This document shows positions 47,066-54,906 of a stretch of DNA of 64,000 nt, piece after piece. Made by a program: the position numbers and the translations under genes. The notes beneath the pieces are model-generated. The model saw only the letters and a program-made list of their open reading frames with translations. It was not told the origin of the DNA and made no database searches. The stretch is from contig CAXXNS010000004.1 in assembly GCA_963666895.2 (NCBI GenBank), positions 9,163 to 73,162 of the forward strand, in the 5' to 3' direction. Numbering within the stretch: position 1 is the stretch's first letter; each line of letters begins with the position of its first letter. The stretch comes from G963666895 sp963666895. GTDB taxonomy: Bacteria; Desulfobacterota; Desulfovibrionia; Desulfovibrionales; Desulfovibrionaceae.

Positions 47066-47917
47066 ATGAACCGCACACTGATCATCATCCTGGCGATCCT
47101 GGCCCTGGGAGGCTTCGTGCTCACCCAGTCGGCCTTCATGGTGGACCAGACCGAGCGGGCCATCGTGCTCCAGCTGGGCAAGCCCGTATACGACGAGGCC
47201 CTGAAACCCGGCCTGCACTTCAAGCTGCCCTTTGTCCAGAACGTGCTCTACTTCGACGCCCGCATCCTGGACTACGATGCCAAGCCCGAAGAGATCACCA
47301 CCACGGACAAGAAGTACATGAACGTGGACTCCTACGCCAAGTGGCGGATCTCCAACTTCCTGGAATTCTACCGTTCCTTCAACACCATCCCCAAGGCCCT
47401 GGCCCGGATCGACGACACCATGCGCTCCCAGCTGCGCGTGGTCCTGGGGCGCTACTCCCTGCACGAGGTGGTCAGCGAGGAACGCATCAAGATCATGTCC
47501 CAGATCAGCGCCAACTGCCGCAACCTGCTGGCCCCCTTCGGCATCGAGGTGGTGGACGTGCGCATCAAGCGCACCGACCTGCCGCCCGAGAACGAACGGG
47601 CCATCTTCGGCCGCATGCAGGCCGAACGAGAGCGCGAGGCCAAGGAATACCGGGCCGAGGGCCAGCGCGAGTCCGACCGCATCAAGTCCCAGGCGGAAAA
47701 GGAACGGACCATCATCCTGGCCGAGGCCAGCAGGCAGGCCGAGATCATCCACGGCGAGGCCGACGCCAACGCCACGGCCATCTACGCCGAGGCCCTGGTC
47801 CAGGGCCCGGAGTTCTATGAACTGCTGCGTTCCCTGGAAGCCTACGAAAAGAGCCTCAAGACCAATACCAAGGTCATTCTCACCCCGGACAGCCCCTTCC
47901 TGAAATTCTTCAAATAG
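47066..47917 (+). CDS. hflC: HflC, SPFH-domain membrane protease regulator
   Basis: 283 aa. An N-terminal membrane anchor (TLIIILAILALGGFVLTQS) is followed by the band-7 domain (VDQTERAIVLQLGKPV) and the long charged helix with QAEREREAKEYRAEGQRESDRIKSQ. It partners HflK. A perfect 8-bp hairpin begins at its stop codon. Confidence 0.93.
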   Translation: MNRTLIIILAILALGGFVLTQSAFMVDQTERAIVLQLGKPVYDEALKPGLHFKLPFVQNVLYFDARILDYDAKPEEITTTDKKYMNVDSYAKWRISNFLEFYRSFNTIPKALARIDDTMRSQLRVVLGRYSLHEVVSEERIKIMSQISANCRNLLAPFGIEVVDVRIKRTDLPPENERAIFGRMQAEREREAKEYRAEGQRESDRIKSQAEKERTIILAEASRQAEIIHGEADANATAIYAEALVQGPEFYELLRSLEAYEKSLKTNTKVILTPDSPFLKFFK

Positions 47918-47936
47918 CCGCCACGGTCGTGGCGGC
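47917..47936 (+). terminator. Hairpin at the end of hflC
   Basis: GCCGCCAC-GGTC-GTGGCGGC is a perfect 8-bp stem overlapping the last base of the hflC stop. There is no T-run, so termination is uncertain. The rest of the 348-bp gap to 48266 holds the promoter and dyads listed next, and no gene. Confidence 0.5.
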
Positions 47937-48072
47937 CCGCGCCTGCGGATTCTTGTTCGAGCACCTTTCGAGCTCTGGACAATCCCTCATTCGTTTCAGC
48001 CAGTTCTATACTTTTTCAGGGTGGACAATGGACATCCGTCATAGTATCGGATAAGACTTATAAAACGAATTT

Positions 48073-48122
48073 GGGAGTTTCCCCTAGAATACGTTGACAA
48101 ACAAGGGAGAATGTCCCAAAAT
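48073..48122 (+). promoter_or_regulatory. Strong sigma-70 promoter with two GGGA/TCCC dyads
   Basis: A perfect -35 TTGACA (48094-48099) and CAAAAT (48117-48122) are 17 bases apart. GGGA-N5-TCCC (48105-48117) fills the spacer and touches the -10, and GGGA-N3-TCCC (48073-48083) lies just upstream of the -35. Their placement fits operators for the repressor-like gene downstream. The leader is about 140 nt. Confidence 0.6.
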
Positions 48123-48265
48123 TCACTCGGCCCAAGTGTTATCCGTTATTCTCTTTTATTATTCAACGGCTCACGCTCCCGGGAAGACTACACCAAAAAA
48201 ACTGGACACTGTCCCTGCCCGCATCCGTCTCGCGACCATTCCGGGCGGCTTGAAGGAGCCTTTGC

Positions 48266-48988
48266 ATGCCAAAAACCAAGAAGAAATGCGACGAAACCCT
48301 TGAAAAATGGTTTGAATCCTCTCTTGATCGCATCAAGAAAGCCACCGGTGCCCGCACCCAGGTGCAGTTGGCCGAGGTCCTTGGGGTTCGTCAATCCAGC
48401 ATTTCCGACGCCAAACGTCGTTGCTCCATCCCGGCGGAATGGTTTCTCAAACTCTACCGCAGCCACGGCCTGGATCCGGACTGGGTGGCCAACGGCGTGG
48501 AGCCGGTCTACGTGCATCCGGACAAGGCCAAGGTCCCGGCCGACGTGCTCCTGCACGAGACCCCGGCGCCCTACGGCAAGCCCCATTCCCGCGGGCGCGT
48601 GGTGACCGTGTCCTCCATGTCCGGCAAGGACAAGGCGGCCAAGAAATGGGAACCCCAAGCCGTTGACGACCTGTCCATCCCGGAATCCTTTTTCAAGGAC
48701 TCCCTGGCTGTGATCCTGGTGGACAACAAGAGCATGGACCCCCTGATCACCCGGGGCGCCTTCGTGGGCATCGACACCAAACAGACGCAGCACCCGGACG
48801 GCGACCTGTGCGCCGTGTACTTCCCCCACCAGGGGCTCCTGGTGCGGCGCGTCTACTACCAGAACGACAACTTCGTGCTCAAGGCCGAGAACAACGAGCA
48901 CGAGGACTTGGTGGTGCCCGCCAAGGAGATGAAGGAGCGCACCGTGGGCCGGGTCATCTGGGTGCTCCAGAATTTCGCCGCCCTGTAG
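48266..48988 (+). CDS. CI/LexA-like transcriptional regulator (HTH plus S24-like domain)
   Basis: 240 aa with AAGGAG before the ATG. An N-terminal HTH of phage CI type (QVQLAEVLGVRQSSISDAKRR) is joined to a C-terminal S24/LexA-like domain. The nucleophile Ser is recognisable in DNKSMDPLITRGAFVGID, but where LexA has the catalytic Lys (VTVKRL) this protein reads LLVRRV, with Arg. I see no clear Ala-Gly cleavage site. It is therefore likely a dimerising repressor that may not self-cleave. No prophage genes lie near. It probably binds the dyads at its own promoter. Confidence 0.85.
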   Translation: MPKTKKKCDETLEKWFESSLDRIKKATGARTQVQLAEVLGVRQSSISDAKRRCSIPAEWFLKLYRSHGLDPDWVANGVEPVYVHPDKAKVPADVLLHETPAPYGKPHSRGRVVTVSSMSGKDKAAKKWEPQAVDDLSIPESFFKDSLAVILVDNKSMDPLITRGAFVGIDTKQTQHPDGDLCAVYFPHQGLLVRRVYYQNDNFVLKAENNEHEDLVVPAKEMKERTVGRVIWVLQNFAAL

Positions 48989-49010
48989 GCCGAAACCGAA
49001 ACGCGATTCG

Positions 49011-49051
49011 CGGGCGGGGAGGGGCTAGCCCTCTCCGCCCGTTTCATTTTC
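49011..49051 (+). terminator. Terminator after the CI/LexA-like gene
   Basis: A 13-bp stem (49011-49023 with 49029-49041, one G-U pair, loop GCTAG) is followed by GTTTCATTTT. It lies 22 bp after the stop codon. Confidence 0.85.
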
Positions 49052-49091
49052 AGGCCCGAAATCCCCGCTTCAAACGAAAAAATCGCTCGCC

Positions 49092-49120
49092 TTGACGACC
49101 TTGCCCACCGGGCCTAGTGT
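49092..49120 (+). promoter_or_regulatory. Possible promoter of panB
   Basis: TTGACG (49092-49097) and TAGTGT (49115-49120) are 17 bases apart, 45 bp before the panB start and after the preceding terminator. Confidence 0.4.
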
Positions 49121-49165
49121 CACTGACTTGTGACACCCCAAGCGGCATCCCGCGAGGAGGAACGC

Positions 49166-50047
49166 ATGACCAAGCGCCTGACAGCACCCGACATCCTGGC
49201 CGCCAAGGGCCAACGCAAGCTGGCCGTGATAACGGCTTCGGACTATCCCAGCGGGCTCCTGGCCTCCCAGGCCGGAGCGGACATGGTCCTGGTGGGCGAC
49301 TCCCTGGCCATGGTCGCCCTGGGTTATGAGGACACCCTGTCCGTGAGCCTGGACGAGATGCTGCACCACACCCGGGCCGTGTCCCGGGGCCTGGCCCAGG
49401 CCGAAGGACAGGCCCTGCTCATCGGCGACATGCCCTTCATGTCCTACCAGGTCTCGGTGGAGCAGGCCGTGGCCAATGCCGGACGCTTCCTGGCCGAGGC
49501 CGGAGCCCGGGCCGTGAAGCTCGAGGGCGGCCGCGCCTTCGCCCCCCAGGTGGAGGGCATGGTCCGCGCGGGCATCCCGGTCATGGCCCACATCGGCCTG
49601 ACCCCGCAGTTCATCGCCAACCTGGGCGGGTTCAAGGCCCAGGGCAAGACCGCCGAGGCCGTGCGCATCCTGCTGGACGACGCCCAGGCCCTGGCCCGGG
49701 CCGGGTGCTTCACCCTGGTACTGGAGGCCATGCCCGCCGAGGCCGCGGCCTACATCACCGAGCGGGTGTCCGTGCCCACCATCGGCATCGGGGCCGGACC
49801 GCACTGCGACGGCCAGGTCCTGGTCCAGCACGACATCCTGGGCCTGTTCGACCGCTTCACCCCCAAGTTCGTCAAGCGCTACGCCGAGCTGGGCGCTGCC
49901 TCCCGAGAGGCCCTGGCCGCCTTTTGCGACGAGGTCCGCTCCGGAGCCTTCCCCGGGGAGGCGCACAGCACGCGCATGAACGAGGAGGAAGCCCGGGAGC
50001 TGGCCGCCGGAGCCGAAACCGGACCCGGCCAGGGCGGCCATGCCTGA
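49166..50047 (+). CDS. panB: 3-methyl-2-oxobutanoate hydroxymethyltransferase
   Basis: 293 aa from MTKRLTAPDILAAKG with GAGGAGG upstream; an in-frame ATG 36 bp earlier is less likely. The family motifs VGDSLAMVALGYEDT (metal-binding Asp), GDMPFMSYQ, VKLEGG and HIGLTPQ are intact. It makes ketopantoate in pantothenate and CoA synthesis. The 25-residue C-terminal extension is Glu/Ala-rich. VanZ-like gene overlaps its end by 8 bp. Confidence 0.95.
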   Translation: MTKRLTAPDILAAKGQRKLAVITASDYPSGLLASQAGADMVLVGDSLAMVALGYEDTLSVSLDEMLHHTRAVSRGLAQAEGQALLIGDMPFMSYQVSVEQAVANAGRFLAEAGARAVKLEGGRAFAPQVEGMVRAGIPVMAHIGLTPQFIANLGGFKAQGKTAEAVRILLDDAQALARAGCFTLVLEAMPAEAAAYITERVSVPTIGIGAGPHCDGQVLVQHDILGLFDRFTPKFVKRYAELGAASREALAAFCDEVRSGAFPGEAHSTRMNEEEARELAAGAETGPGQGGHA

Positions 50048-50420
50048 CCCGCTGCATTCCCGCGCCCCCGTGGGCAAGGCCCTGGCCGTGGCGGTCTGGG
50101 CCGTGTACGTGGCGGGCATGCTCTTCTTCGCCCTGGGCCCCTTCACGGTCCCGACCGGCGTGCACCACGGCGACAAGATGCTGCACATCCTGGCCTTCGC
50201 CGGGATGGCCCTGCTCTTCCCCTGGCCCGTGACCTGGCCCAGGCTCTGGATGGCCGCCCTGACCGTGGTCGCCCTGGCCGCGGGCATCGAGATCATCCAG
50301 GACTTCTCCCCGGCCTACGGCCGCCACCCCGACCTGGTGGACTTCCTGGCCGGCGTGGTCGGCGGCTCGGCCGGGCTGGCCGCGCGCCTGGCCCTGGCCG
50401 CGCACAAGGAGCGGGGCTGA
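50040..50420 (+). CDS. VanZ-like family membrane protein
   Basis: 126 aa with three or four hydrophobic helices. GDKMLHILAFAGMALLF and EIIQDFSPAYGRHPDLVDFLAGVVGG are the conserved VanZ-like segments. The domain is named for a teicoplanin-resistance gene, but most members are of unknown role. It overlaps panB by 8 bp and is 3 bp before the next gene. Confidence 0.85.
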   Translation: MPDPLHSRAPVGKALAVAVWAVYVAGMLFFALGPFTVPTGVHHGDKMLHILAFAGMALLFPWPVTWPRLWMAALTVVALAAGIEIIQDFSPAYGRHPDLVDFLAGVVGGSAGLAARLALAAHKERG

Positions 50421-50423
50421 CCC

Positions 50424-51398
50424 ATGGCCGATCCGGTCTCCGTGCTGGACGCGGCCGTGCTGTGGAAGGGGCTCGGCTGGCCCCTCATCCGCCTGACCCT
50501 CTTCATCAGCCTGGGCCTGTTCATCGGCAACCTCATCGAGAGCCTCAACTGGACCCACGCCGTGGCCCGGCTGGCCGCGCCCCTGGTGCGCATGGCCCGG
50601 CTCAAGGACATCTCCGGGGCCAGCTTCTCCCTGGCCTTCTTCTCCGGCGTGGCCGCCAACACCATGCTGGCCGAGGCCTACGAGCAGGGCAAGATGACCA
50701 AGCGCGAGGTTGTCTTCTCCAACATCTTCAACTCCCTGCCCACCTACTTCCTGCACCTGCCCACCATCTTCTTCATCGCCGCCCCGTTCATCGGCGCGGC
50801 CGCGGTGGTCTACGTGGGGCTGACCGCGCTGGCCGCGGTGCTGCGCACCGTGTTCATCGTGCTCCTGGGCCGGTTCATCCTGCCGCCCCTGCCCGAAGGC
50901 TGCGTGGTCTGCCTGCTGGACGACGACAAGCGCAAGGGCTTTGGCCAGGCCATCAAGAACACGGTCAAGCGGTTCAAAAAACGGCTGCCCAAGATCCTCT
51001 ACTTCACGGTGCCCATCTACACCCTGTTCTATTTCCTCAGGGCGTACGGGGTGTTCGGCATGTTCGAGCACTGGGCGTCCGAAAACGTGGGCCTGCTGAC
51101 CTGGCTGCCGCCCGAGGCCATGAGCATCGTGGTCTTTCACATGGCCGCCGAGTTCACGGCCGGTCTGGCCGCGGCCGGGGCCCTGATCGTGGACGGCTCC
51201 CTGACCACCCAGCAGGTGGTGCTGGCCCTGCTGGCGGGCAACGTGCTCTCCTCGCCCATGCGCGCCTTCCGCCACCAGTTCCCTTACTACGCGGGCATCT
51301 TCCGCCCCTCCCTGGCCGCCCGGCTCATCGTGTACAACCAGGTCCTGCGCGCCATCACCATCGCCCTGGTGGGCCTGGGCTTCGCCCTGGTCGCCTGA
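50424..51398 (+). CDS. Nucleoside-recognition-domain membrane protein
   Basis: 324 aa, about seven to eight membrane helices. Two Gate-type segments are recognisable (SGASFSLAFFSGVAANTMLAEAY and the later ALLAGNVLSSPMRAFRHQFPYY), as in the nucleoside-recognition family related to SpmA/SpmB and FeoB gate regions. Substrate unknown. Confidence 0.78.
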   Translation: MADPVSVLDAAVLWKGLGWPLIRLTLFISLGLFIGNLIESLNWTHAVARLAAPLVRMARLKDISGASFSLAFFSGVAANTMLAEAYEQGKMTKREVVFSNIFNSLPTYFLHLPTIFFIAAPFIGAAAVVYVGLTALAAVLRTVFIVLLGRFILPPLPEGCVVCLLDDDKRKGFGQAIKNTVKRFKKRLPKILYFTVPIYTLFYFLRAYGVFGMFEHWASENVGLLTWLPPEAMSIVVFHMAAEFTAGLAAAGALIVDGSLTTQQVVLALLAGNVLSSPMRAFRHQFPYYAGIFRPSLAARLIVYNQVLRAITIALVGLGFALVA

Positions 51399-51413
51399 AC
51401 GGCTCGGTCGATA

Positions 51414-51464
51414 TGTGCAATCCGGCCGCACACACTTGTGCACAGATGTGCAATCGACTGCACA
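51414..51464 (+). promoter_or_regulatory. TGTGCA dyad cluster, candidate enhancer for the sigma-54 promoter
   Basis: TGTGCAATC occurs twice (51414, 51447). The second copy is the left half of a perfect dyad TGTGCA-N6-TGCACA (51447-51464); the first faces CACACA 9 bases on. A third palindrome, TGTGCACA, lies between (51437-51444). The cluster is centred about 115 bp before the predicted sigma-54 start, the usual place for an enhancer-binding-protein site. Confidence 0.6.
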
Positions 51465-51472
51465 AAGCTCAA

Positions 51473-51488
51473 GGGCCAAATTTGGCCC
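51473..51488. promoter_or_regulatory. 16-bp perfect palindrome
   Basis: GGGCCAAATTTGGCCC is followed by six A residues. It lies between the TGTGCA cluster and the sigma-54 promoter. It could be a regulator site, or a terminator for minus-strand read-through would need T on the other side, which is absent. Confidence 0.5.
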
Positions 51489-51528
51489 AAAAAAGCTATC
51501 TACTTTGATTTGAAGGAAATCTGGTTGT

Positions 51529-51544
51529 TGGCACGGTCCCTGCT
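51529..51544 (+). promoter_or_regulatory. Sigma-54 promoter
   Basis: TGGCACG-GTCC-CTGCT keeps GG at 51530-51531 and GC at 51542-51543 with the required 10-base spacing, one mismatch from TGGCACGN4TTGC. Predicted start is about 51555. All genes downstream for 2.2 kb are on the other strand. Confidence 0.8.
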
Positions 51545-51554
51545 ATTTTCATAA

Positions 51555-51721
51555 CTGGAAACACCACCTCTGCATCATGGGTACGCAACAAACACAGGGG
51601 TGCCACCGTTTCCTGTCCATTACTCCCTCCTTTTTGGCAGGGGCCGGATTCTCCGGCCCCTGTCAAAGCATTTTGGGGCCTGAACAAAAAAAGCCCTCCT
51701 CCCGTTCGGGAGGAGGGCTTT
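51555..51721 (+). ncRNA. Candidate sigma-54-dependent small RNA
   Basis: The predicted 167-nt transcript has a perfect 11-bp hairpin (51638-51648 with 51652-51662) and ends in a 14-bp stem (51690-51703 with 51708-51721). The only reading frame in it runs through both hairpins and into the next gene, so coding is unlikely. The last stem has only three T after it on this strand, so the 3' end is uncertain. Confidence 0.45.
51686..51721 (-). terminator. Rho-independent terminator of the bactofilin unit
   Basis: A 14-bp perfect stem (AAAGCCCTCCTCCC with its complement, loop GTTC). On the minus strand it ends in seven T residues, so it terminates the bactofilin/56-aa unit; it may also stop plus-strand transcription. 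Confidence 0.9.
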
Positions 51722-51739
51722 GCGACTACCGAATCCAGG

Positions 51740-51910
51740 CTACTTCTTGGCCTTGGCCTTGGGCTTGACGTTCTTGGCCTCGCGCACTTCCACGATGCCG
51801 GGGCTGATGGAGCGCAAATGCCGCTGGCGCAGAAGCTCCGCGTCCAGATTGTTGGCCGTGACCGACACGGCGGTCTCGCCCTGTCCCAGGATGTGAACCA
51901 GTTCGTACAT
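51740..51910 (-). CDS. Small hypothetical protein (56 aa) downstream of bactofilin
   Basis: 56 aa, beginning MYELVHILGQGETAVSVTAN and ending in a Lys/Ala-rich tail (KPKAKAKK). AGGAGG stands 7 bases before the ATG. It starts 9 bp after the bactofilin stop and is followed by a strong terminator, so it is the second gene of that unit. No family recognised. Confidence 0.75.
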   Translation of the reverse strand: MYELVHILGQGETAVSVTANNLDAELLRQRHLRSISPGIVEVREAKNVKPKAKAKK

Positions 51911-51919
51911 GAAACCCTC

Positions 51920-52447
51920 CTATGAAATTCTGCCTGTCTGCGAGGCTTCGGCTTCGGTGTCCTCGTCGGAGGGGATGGCGGCCGGTTCCTCGGCCTCGTC
52001 CTCGTCTTCCGCCTCGTCTTCGGCGGCGGCCAGGGACTTGGCCGTGGACTCGACCCGGACGTGCCGGACAGGGCCCTCGTCCTGGCGGCCGGACATCTCC
52101 ACGGACCCCTCGATGACCGCGCCTTCCTCCACCACCAGGGCGCCCGTGGTCAGGCTGCCGGACAGGACCGAGCTTTTCTGCAGGATGGCCTTGTGCTTGA
52201 CCACCACGTCGCCCTGCACGTGGCCGTTGGAGATCAGGGTGCCCACATGGACTTGGCCGTTGATGGAGGCGTCGCGTCCGAGCACCAGGGAGCCCTCGGC
52301 CACGATCTCGCCCTCGAACGCACCGTCCACGCGGACCGTTCCCGTGAACTCGAGCCGTCCCCAGTATTCGGTGCCGCTGCCCAGAAAGGCGTTGAGCGAG
52401 CTGCTCGAGCCTTCCGAACCGGCGTACTTTTTCTTGAACATTCCCAT
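51920..52447 (-). CDS. Bactofilin-family cytoskeletal protein
   Basis: 175 aa from MGMFKKKYAGSEG, with GGGGGAAC upstream. The central domain shows the regular beta-helix pattern of bactofilins (DUF583): GRLEFTGTVRVDGAFEGEIVAEG, GQVHVG, VQGDVVV, GALVVEEGAVIEG. The C-terminal 45 residues are very acidic and disordered. Bactofilins polymerise at membranes and influence shape or envelope processes. Confidence 0.93.
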   Translation of the reverse strand: MGMFKKKYAGSEGSSSSLNAFLGSGTEYWGRLEFTGTVRVDGAFEGEIVAEGSLVLGRDASINGQVHVGTLISNGHVQGDVVVKHKAILQKSSVLSGSLTTGALVVEEGAVIEGSVEMSGRQDEGPVRHVRVESTAKSLAAAEDEAEDEDEAEEPAAIPSDEDTEAEASQTGRIS

Positions 52448-52559
52448 AGTTCCCCCACGGAATGCGCCCCCCGCATCCGCTTGTATCCCAACCAAGCCAG
52501 GACATACACGCATCGAACCAAAAATCCAAGCCCTATTCCCCGGCGGGTCGCGCCGCTCC

Positions 52560-53750
52560 CTATAGCACCAGGGCGGACAGCCCGGCCCCGGCCAGCACCA
52601 CCCAGAGCACGTCCACGCCCAGACGCAGGGCGATGAACGCGCCCAGGCCCAGGGCCGCTTCCAGCAGGCCCCAATGGATGCCGATGACGAACCTCGCCCC
52701 CACCGCGCCCAGCAACCCGACCAGGGTGACCAGGCTTCCGGCCAGGACGCGCCTGGCCAGCACCGAGCGCACCAGCCCCTGGGTGGCGGCCCGGGCCAGG
52801 ATCAGCCCGACCAGGGAGGGCGTGAACACGGCCACGGTGGCGCAGGCCGCGCCGACCACGCCGCGCAGGGCATAGCCCACGAAGGCCGCGGTCATGACGA
52901 TGGGACCGGGCGTGACCTGGCCCAGGGCGATGCCGTCCATGAACACGGGCTCGCTCATGAGCGACAGCGAAGCCGTGACCTCGTGCAGCATGAGCGGCAA
53001 GGTGACGTAGCCGCCGCCAAAGGCGAAGCAGTCGATCTTGAGCATGGCCAGGCAGAGCCAAAACAGAGGCGGGTCCACGGCCAGGACCACGGCCATCCAG
53101 GCGGCCGTGAACACCAGCAGAACCAGGCAGGCGCGCAGGGCTCCGGGCAGCAGGGCGCGCATGGAGGGCCCGGAAACGGCCTCTTCCTGTTCAGGGGGTC
53201 CTATCTCCCGGAACAGGATCGCGGCCGCAAGGCAGGCCGTGACCAGGGCCAGGATGGGGTTGCCCCCGAAACCGAGCCACAGCCCGGCCGCCAGGGCCAG
53301 GGCCAGGCGCAGGACGCTGGTCAGGTAGCGCAGGGAAAAGTTCACGGCCGCGTGGCAGACCAGGGCGGCCACCACCACCTGCAAGCCCTGGAACATGGCC
53401 AGCATGGCCGGCAGGTCGCGGGAGGAGAAGTACAGGGCCGTGAGCCCGAGCATGAGCAGGAAGGCGGGCAAGCCGAAGCCCAGGTAGGCGGCCACGGCCC
53501 CGGGCACGCCCCGGCTGACGATCCCGGCCCAGGCGGCCGCCTGCATGGCCGTGGCCCCGGGGATGAGCTGGGTGGCGGCCACGCCCTGGGCGAAGTCCTC
53601 GTCGCTCTGCCACCCCTTGCGGTCCACGGCCCAGGACCGGATGTAGGGCACCATGGCCGGGCCGCCGAACGCGGTGGTCCCCACCCGGGCCATGCCCAGG
53701 AAGATGGCCCACAGGGAAGGGCGGGCTTTATGATCTGAAATCGTTGCCAT
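52560..53750 (-). CDS. chrA: Chromate transporter (CHR family)
   Basis: 396 aa made of two CHR domains, each starting with the family signature (RVGTTAFGGPAMVPYI and CFAFGGGYVTLPLM) and containing ATQLIPGATAMQ and LGQVTPGPIVMTAAF. About ten helices. ChrA exports chromate; the true substrate in this host is not known. The ATG overlaps the first possible ATG of the divergent transporter. Confidence 0.93.
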   Translation of the reverse strand: MATISDHKARPSLWAIFLGMARVGTTAFGGPAMVPYIRSWAVDRKGWQSDEDFAQGVAATQLIPGATAMQAAAWAGIVSRGVPGAVAAYLGFGLPAFLLMLGLTALYFSSRDLPAMLAMFQGLQVVVAALVCHAAVNFSLRYLTSVLRLALALAAGLWLGFGGNPILALVTACLAAAILFREIGPPEQEEAVSGPSMRALLPGALRACLVLLVFTAAWMAVVLAVDPPLFWLCLAMLKIDCFAFGGGYVTLPLMLHEVTASLSLMSEPVFMDGIALGQVTPGPIVMTAAFVGYALRGVVGAACATVAVFTPSLVGLILARAATQGLVRSVLARRVLAGSLVTLVGLLGAVGARFVIGIHWGLLEAALGLGAFIALRLGVDVLWVVLAGAGLSALVL

Positions 53751-53778
53751 GTCTTTCCCGGACTGCTACCACTGGCCC

Positions 53779-54900
53779 ATGCTCTCGGACAAGCCCTATA
53801 CACTGGACAGCGTGGTGCGGCTGGCCCTGGCCGCGGGCCTGGCCTGGGCCGCGGTGGTCGTGCTCCGGCACCTCTCCGGCGTGCTCATCCCCTTTGCCGT
53901 GGCCGTGCTCCTGGCCTACATGACCTACCCCCTGGTGCGGGCCGCCGAGCGCGTGGTCAAGGCGCGCATCCTGGCCGTGTCCCTGGTCATCCTCGGCCTG
54001 ACCGGAATCCTGGTGGCGGCGGTCTGGCTGCTGGCTCCCCTGGCCGCCCAGGAGATCCGGCACACCGTGCAGCTGCTGGGCTCCTTCCTGGGCGACACCG
54101 AGGCGGCCAAACGGGCCCAGGCCCTGCTGCCGCCGGATTTGTGGCAGTGGCTCCAGGATCTGCTGGCCCGGGACGAGGTGCGCGACTTCTTCAAGACCGA
54201 CAATTTCTGGAAGCTGGCCGAGACCGCGGCCAAGAACGTGCTGCCCGGGGTCTGGGAGTTGTTCGCCGGGGCGGTGAACGTGCTCATGACTGTGCTCGGC
54301 CTGGGCGTGATCCTGCTCTACTTCTTCTTCCTGCTCCTGGACTGGGAAAGGTTCCAGCGCGACTGGAGAAGCCTGATCCCGGAGCGCTACAAGGACACGG
54401 TCACGGACTTCCTGGCCGAGGCCGAGGCCATCATGAGCCGCTACTTCCGGGGCCAGTCCCTGGTGGCGCTGTGCGTGGGCGTGCTGTTCGCCGTCGGCTT
54501 CTCCCTGGTCGGCCTGCCCCTGGCCGTGCTGTTCGGCCTGATGGTCGGGCTGATGAACATGGTGCCCTACCTGCAGAACGTGGCCATGATCCCGGCCGCC
54601 CTGCTGGCCACGGCCCAGGCCCTGGAGAGCGGCCAGTCCATCTGGCTGTCCCTGGGGCTGACCGGGCTGGTCTTCCTGGCCGTGCAGGTGCTCCAGGACA
54701 CGCTCATCGTGCCCAGGATCATGAAGCAGGCCCTGGGGCTGTCGCCCGTGGTCATCCTGCTCTCCCTGTCCATCTGGAGCGCGCTGCTCGGATTCCTGGG
54801 CCTGCTCATCGCCCTGCCCCTGACCGTGCTGGCCACGGCCTGGTACCGCCGCACGGTCAAGGCCAAGCTGGACGGAATGAAAGCAAAAGAGAACGGCTAG
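53779..54900 (+). CDS. AI-2E family transporter
   Basis: 373 aa from MLSDKPYTLDSVV; an ATG at 53749 inside the chrA start region is an alternative, and neither has a clear ribosome-binding site. The two-helix N-terminus, the middle soluble stretch and the C-terminal helices with VGLPLAVLFGLMVGLMNMVPYLQ and LVFLAVQVLQDTLIVPRIM match the family. Substrates are uncertain despite the name. It ends 6 bp before the convergent DGC gene. Confidence 0.9.
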   Translation: MLSDKPYTLDSVVRLALAAGLAWAAVVVLRHLSGVLIPFAVAVLLAYMTYPLVRAAERVVKARILAVSLVILGLTGILVAAVWLLAPLAAQEIRHTVQLLGSFLGDTEAAKRAQALLPPDLWQWLQDLLARDEVRDFFKTDNFWKLAETAAKNVLPGVWELFAGAVNVLMTVLGLGVILLYFFFLLLDWERFQRDWRSLIPERYKDTVTDFLAEAEAIMSRYFRGQSLVALCVGVLFAVGFSLVGLPLAVLFGLMVGLMNMVPYLQNVAMIPAALLATAQALESGQSIWLSLGLTGLVFLAVQVLQDTLIVPRIMKQALGLSPVVILLSLSIWSALLGFLGLLIALPLTVLATAWYRRTVKAKLDGMKAKENG

Positions 54901-54906
54901 AAGAAG

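Noticed and set aside
48266..48988. Prophage immunity region
   Set aside because: The CI-like regulator is alone; neighbours (hflC, panB) are housekeeping genes and there is no integrase, attachment repeat or phage structural gene.
51577..51768. A 63-codon frame after the sigma-54 promoter
   Set aside because: No ribosome-binding site; it runs through two strong hairpins and into the 3' end of the opposite gene. A non-coding transcript is the better explanation.
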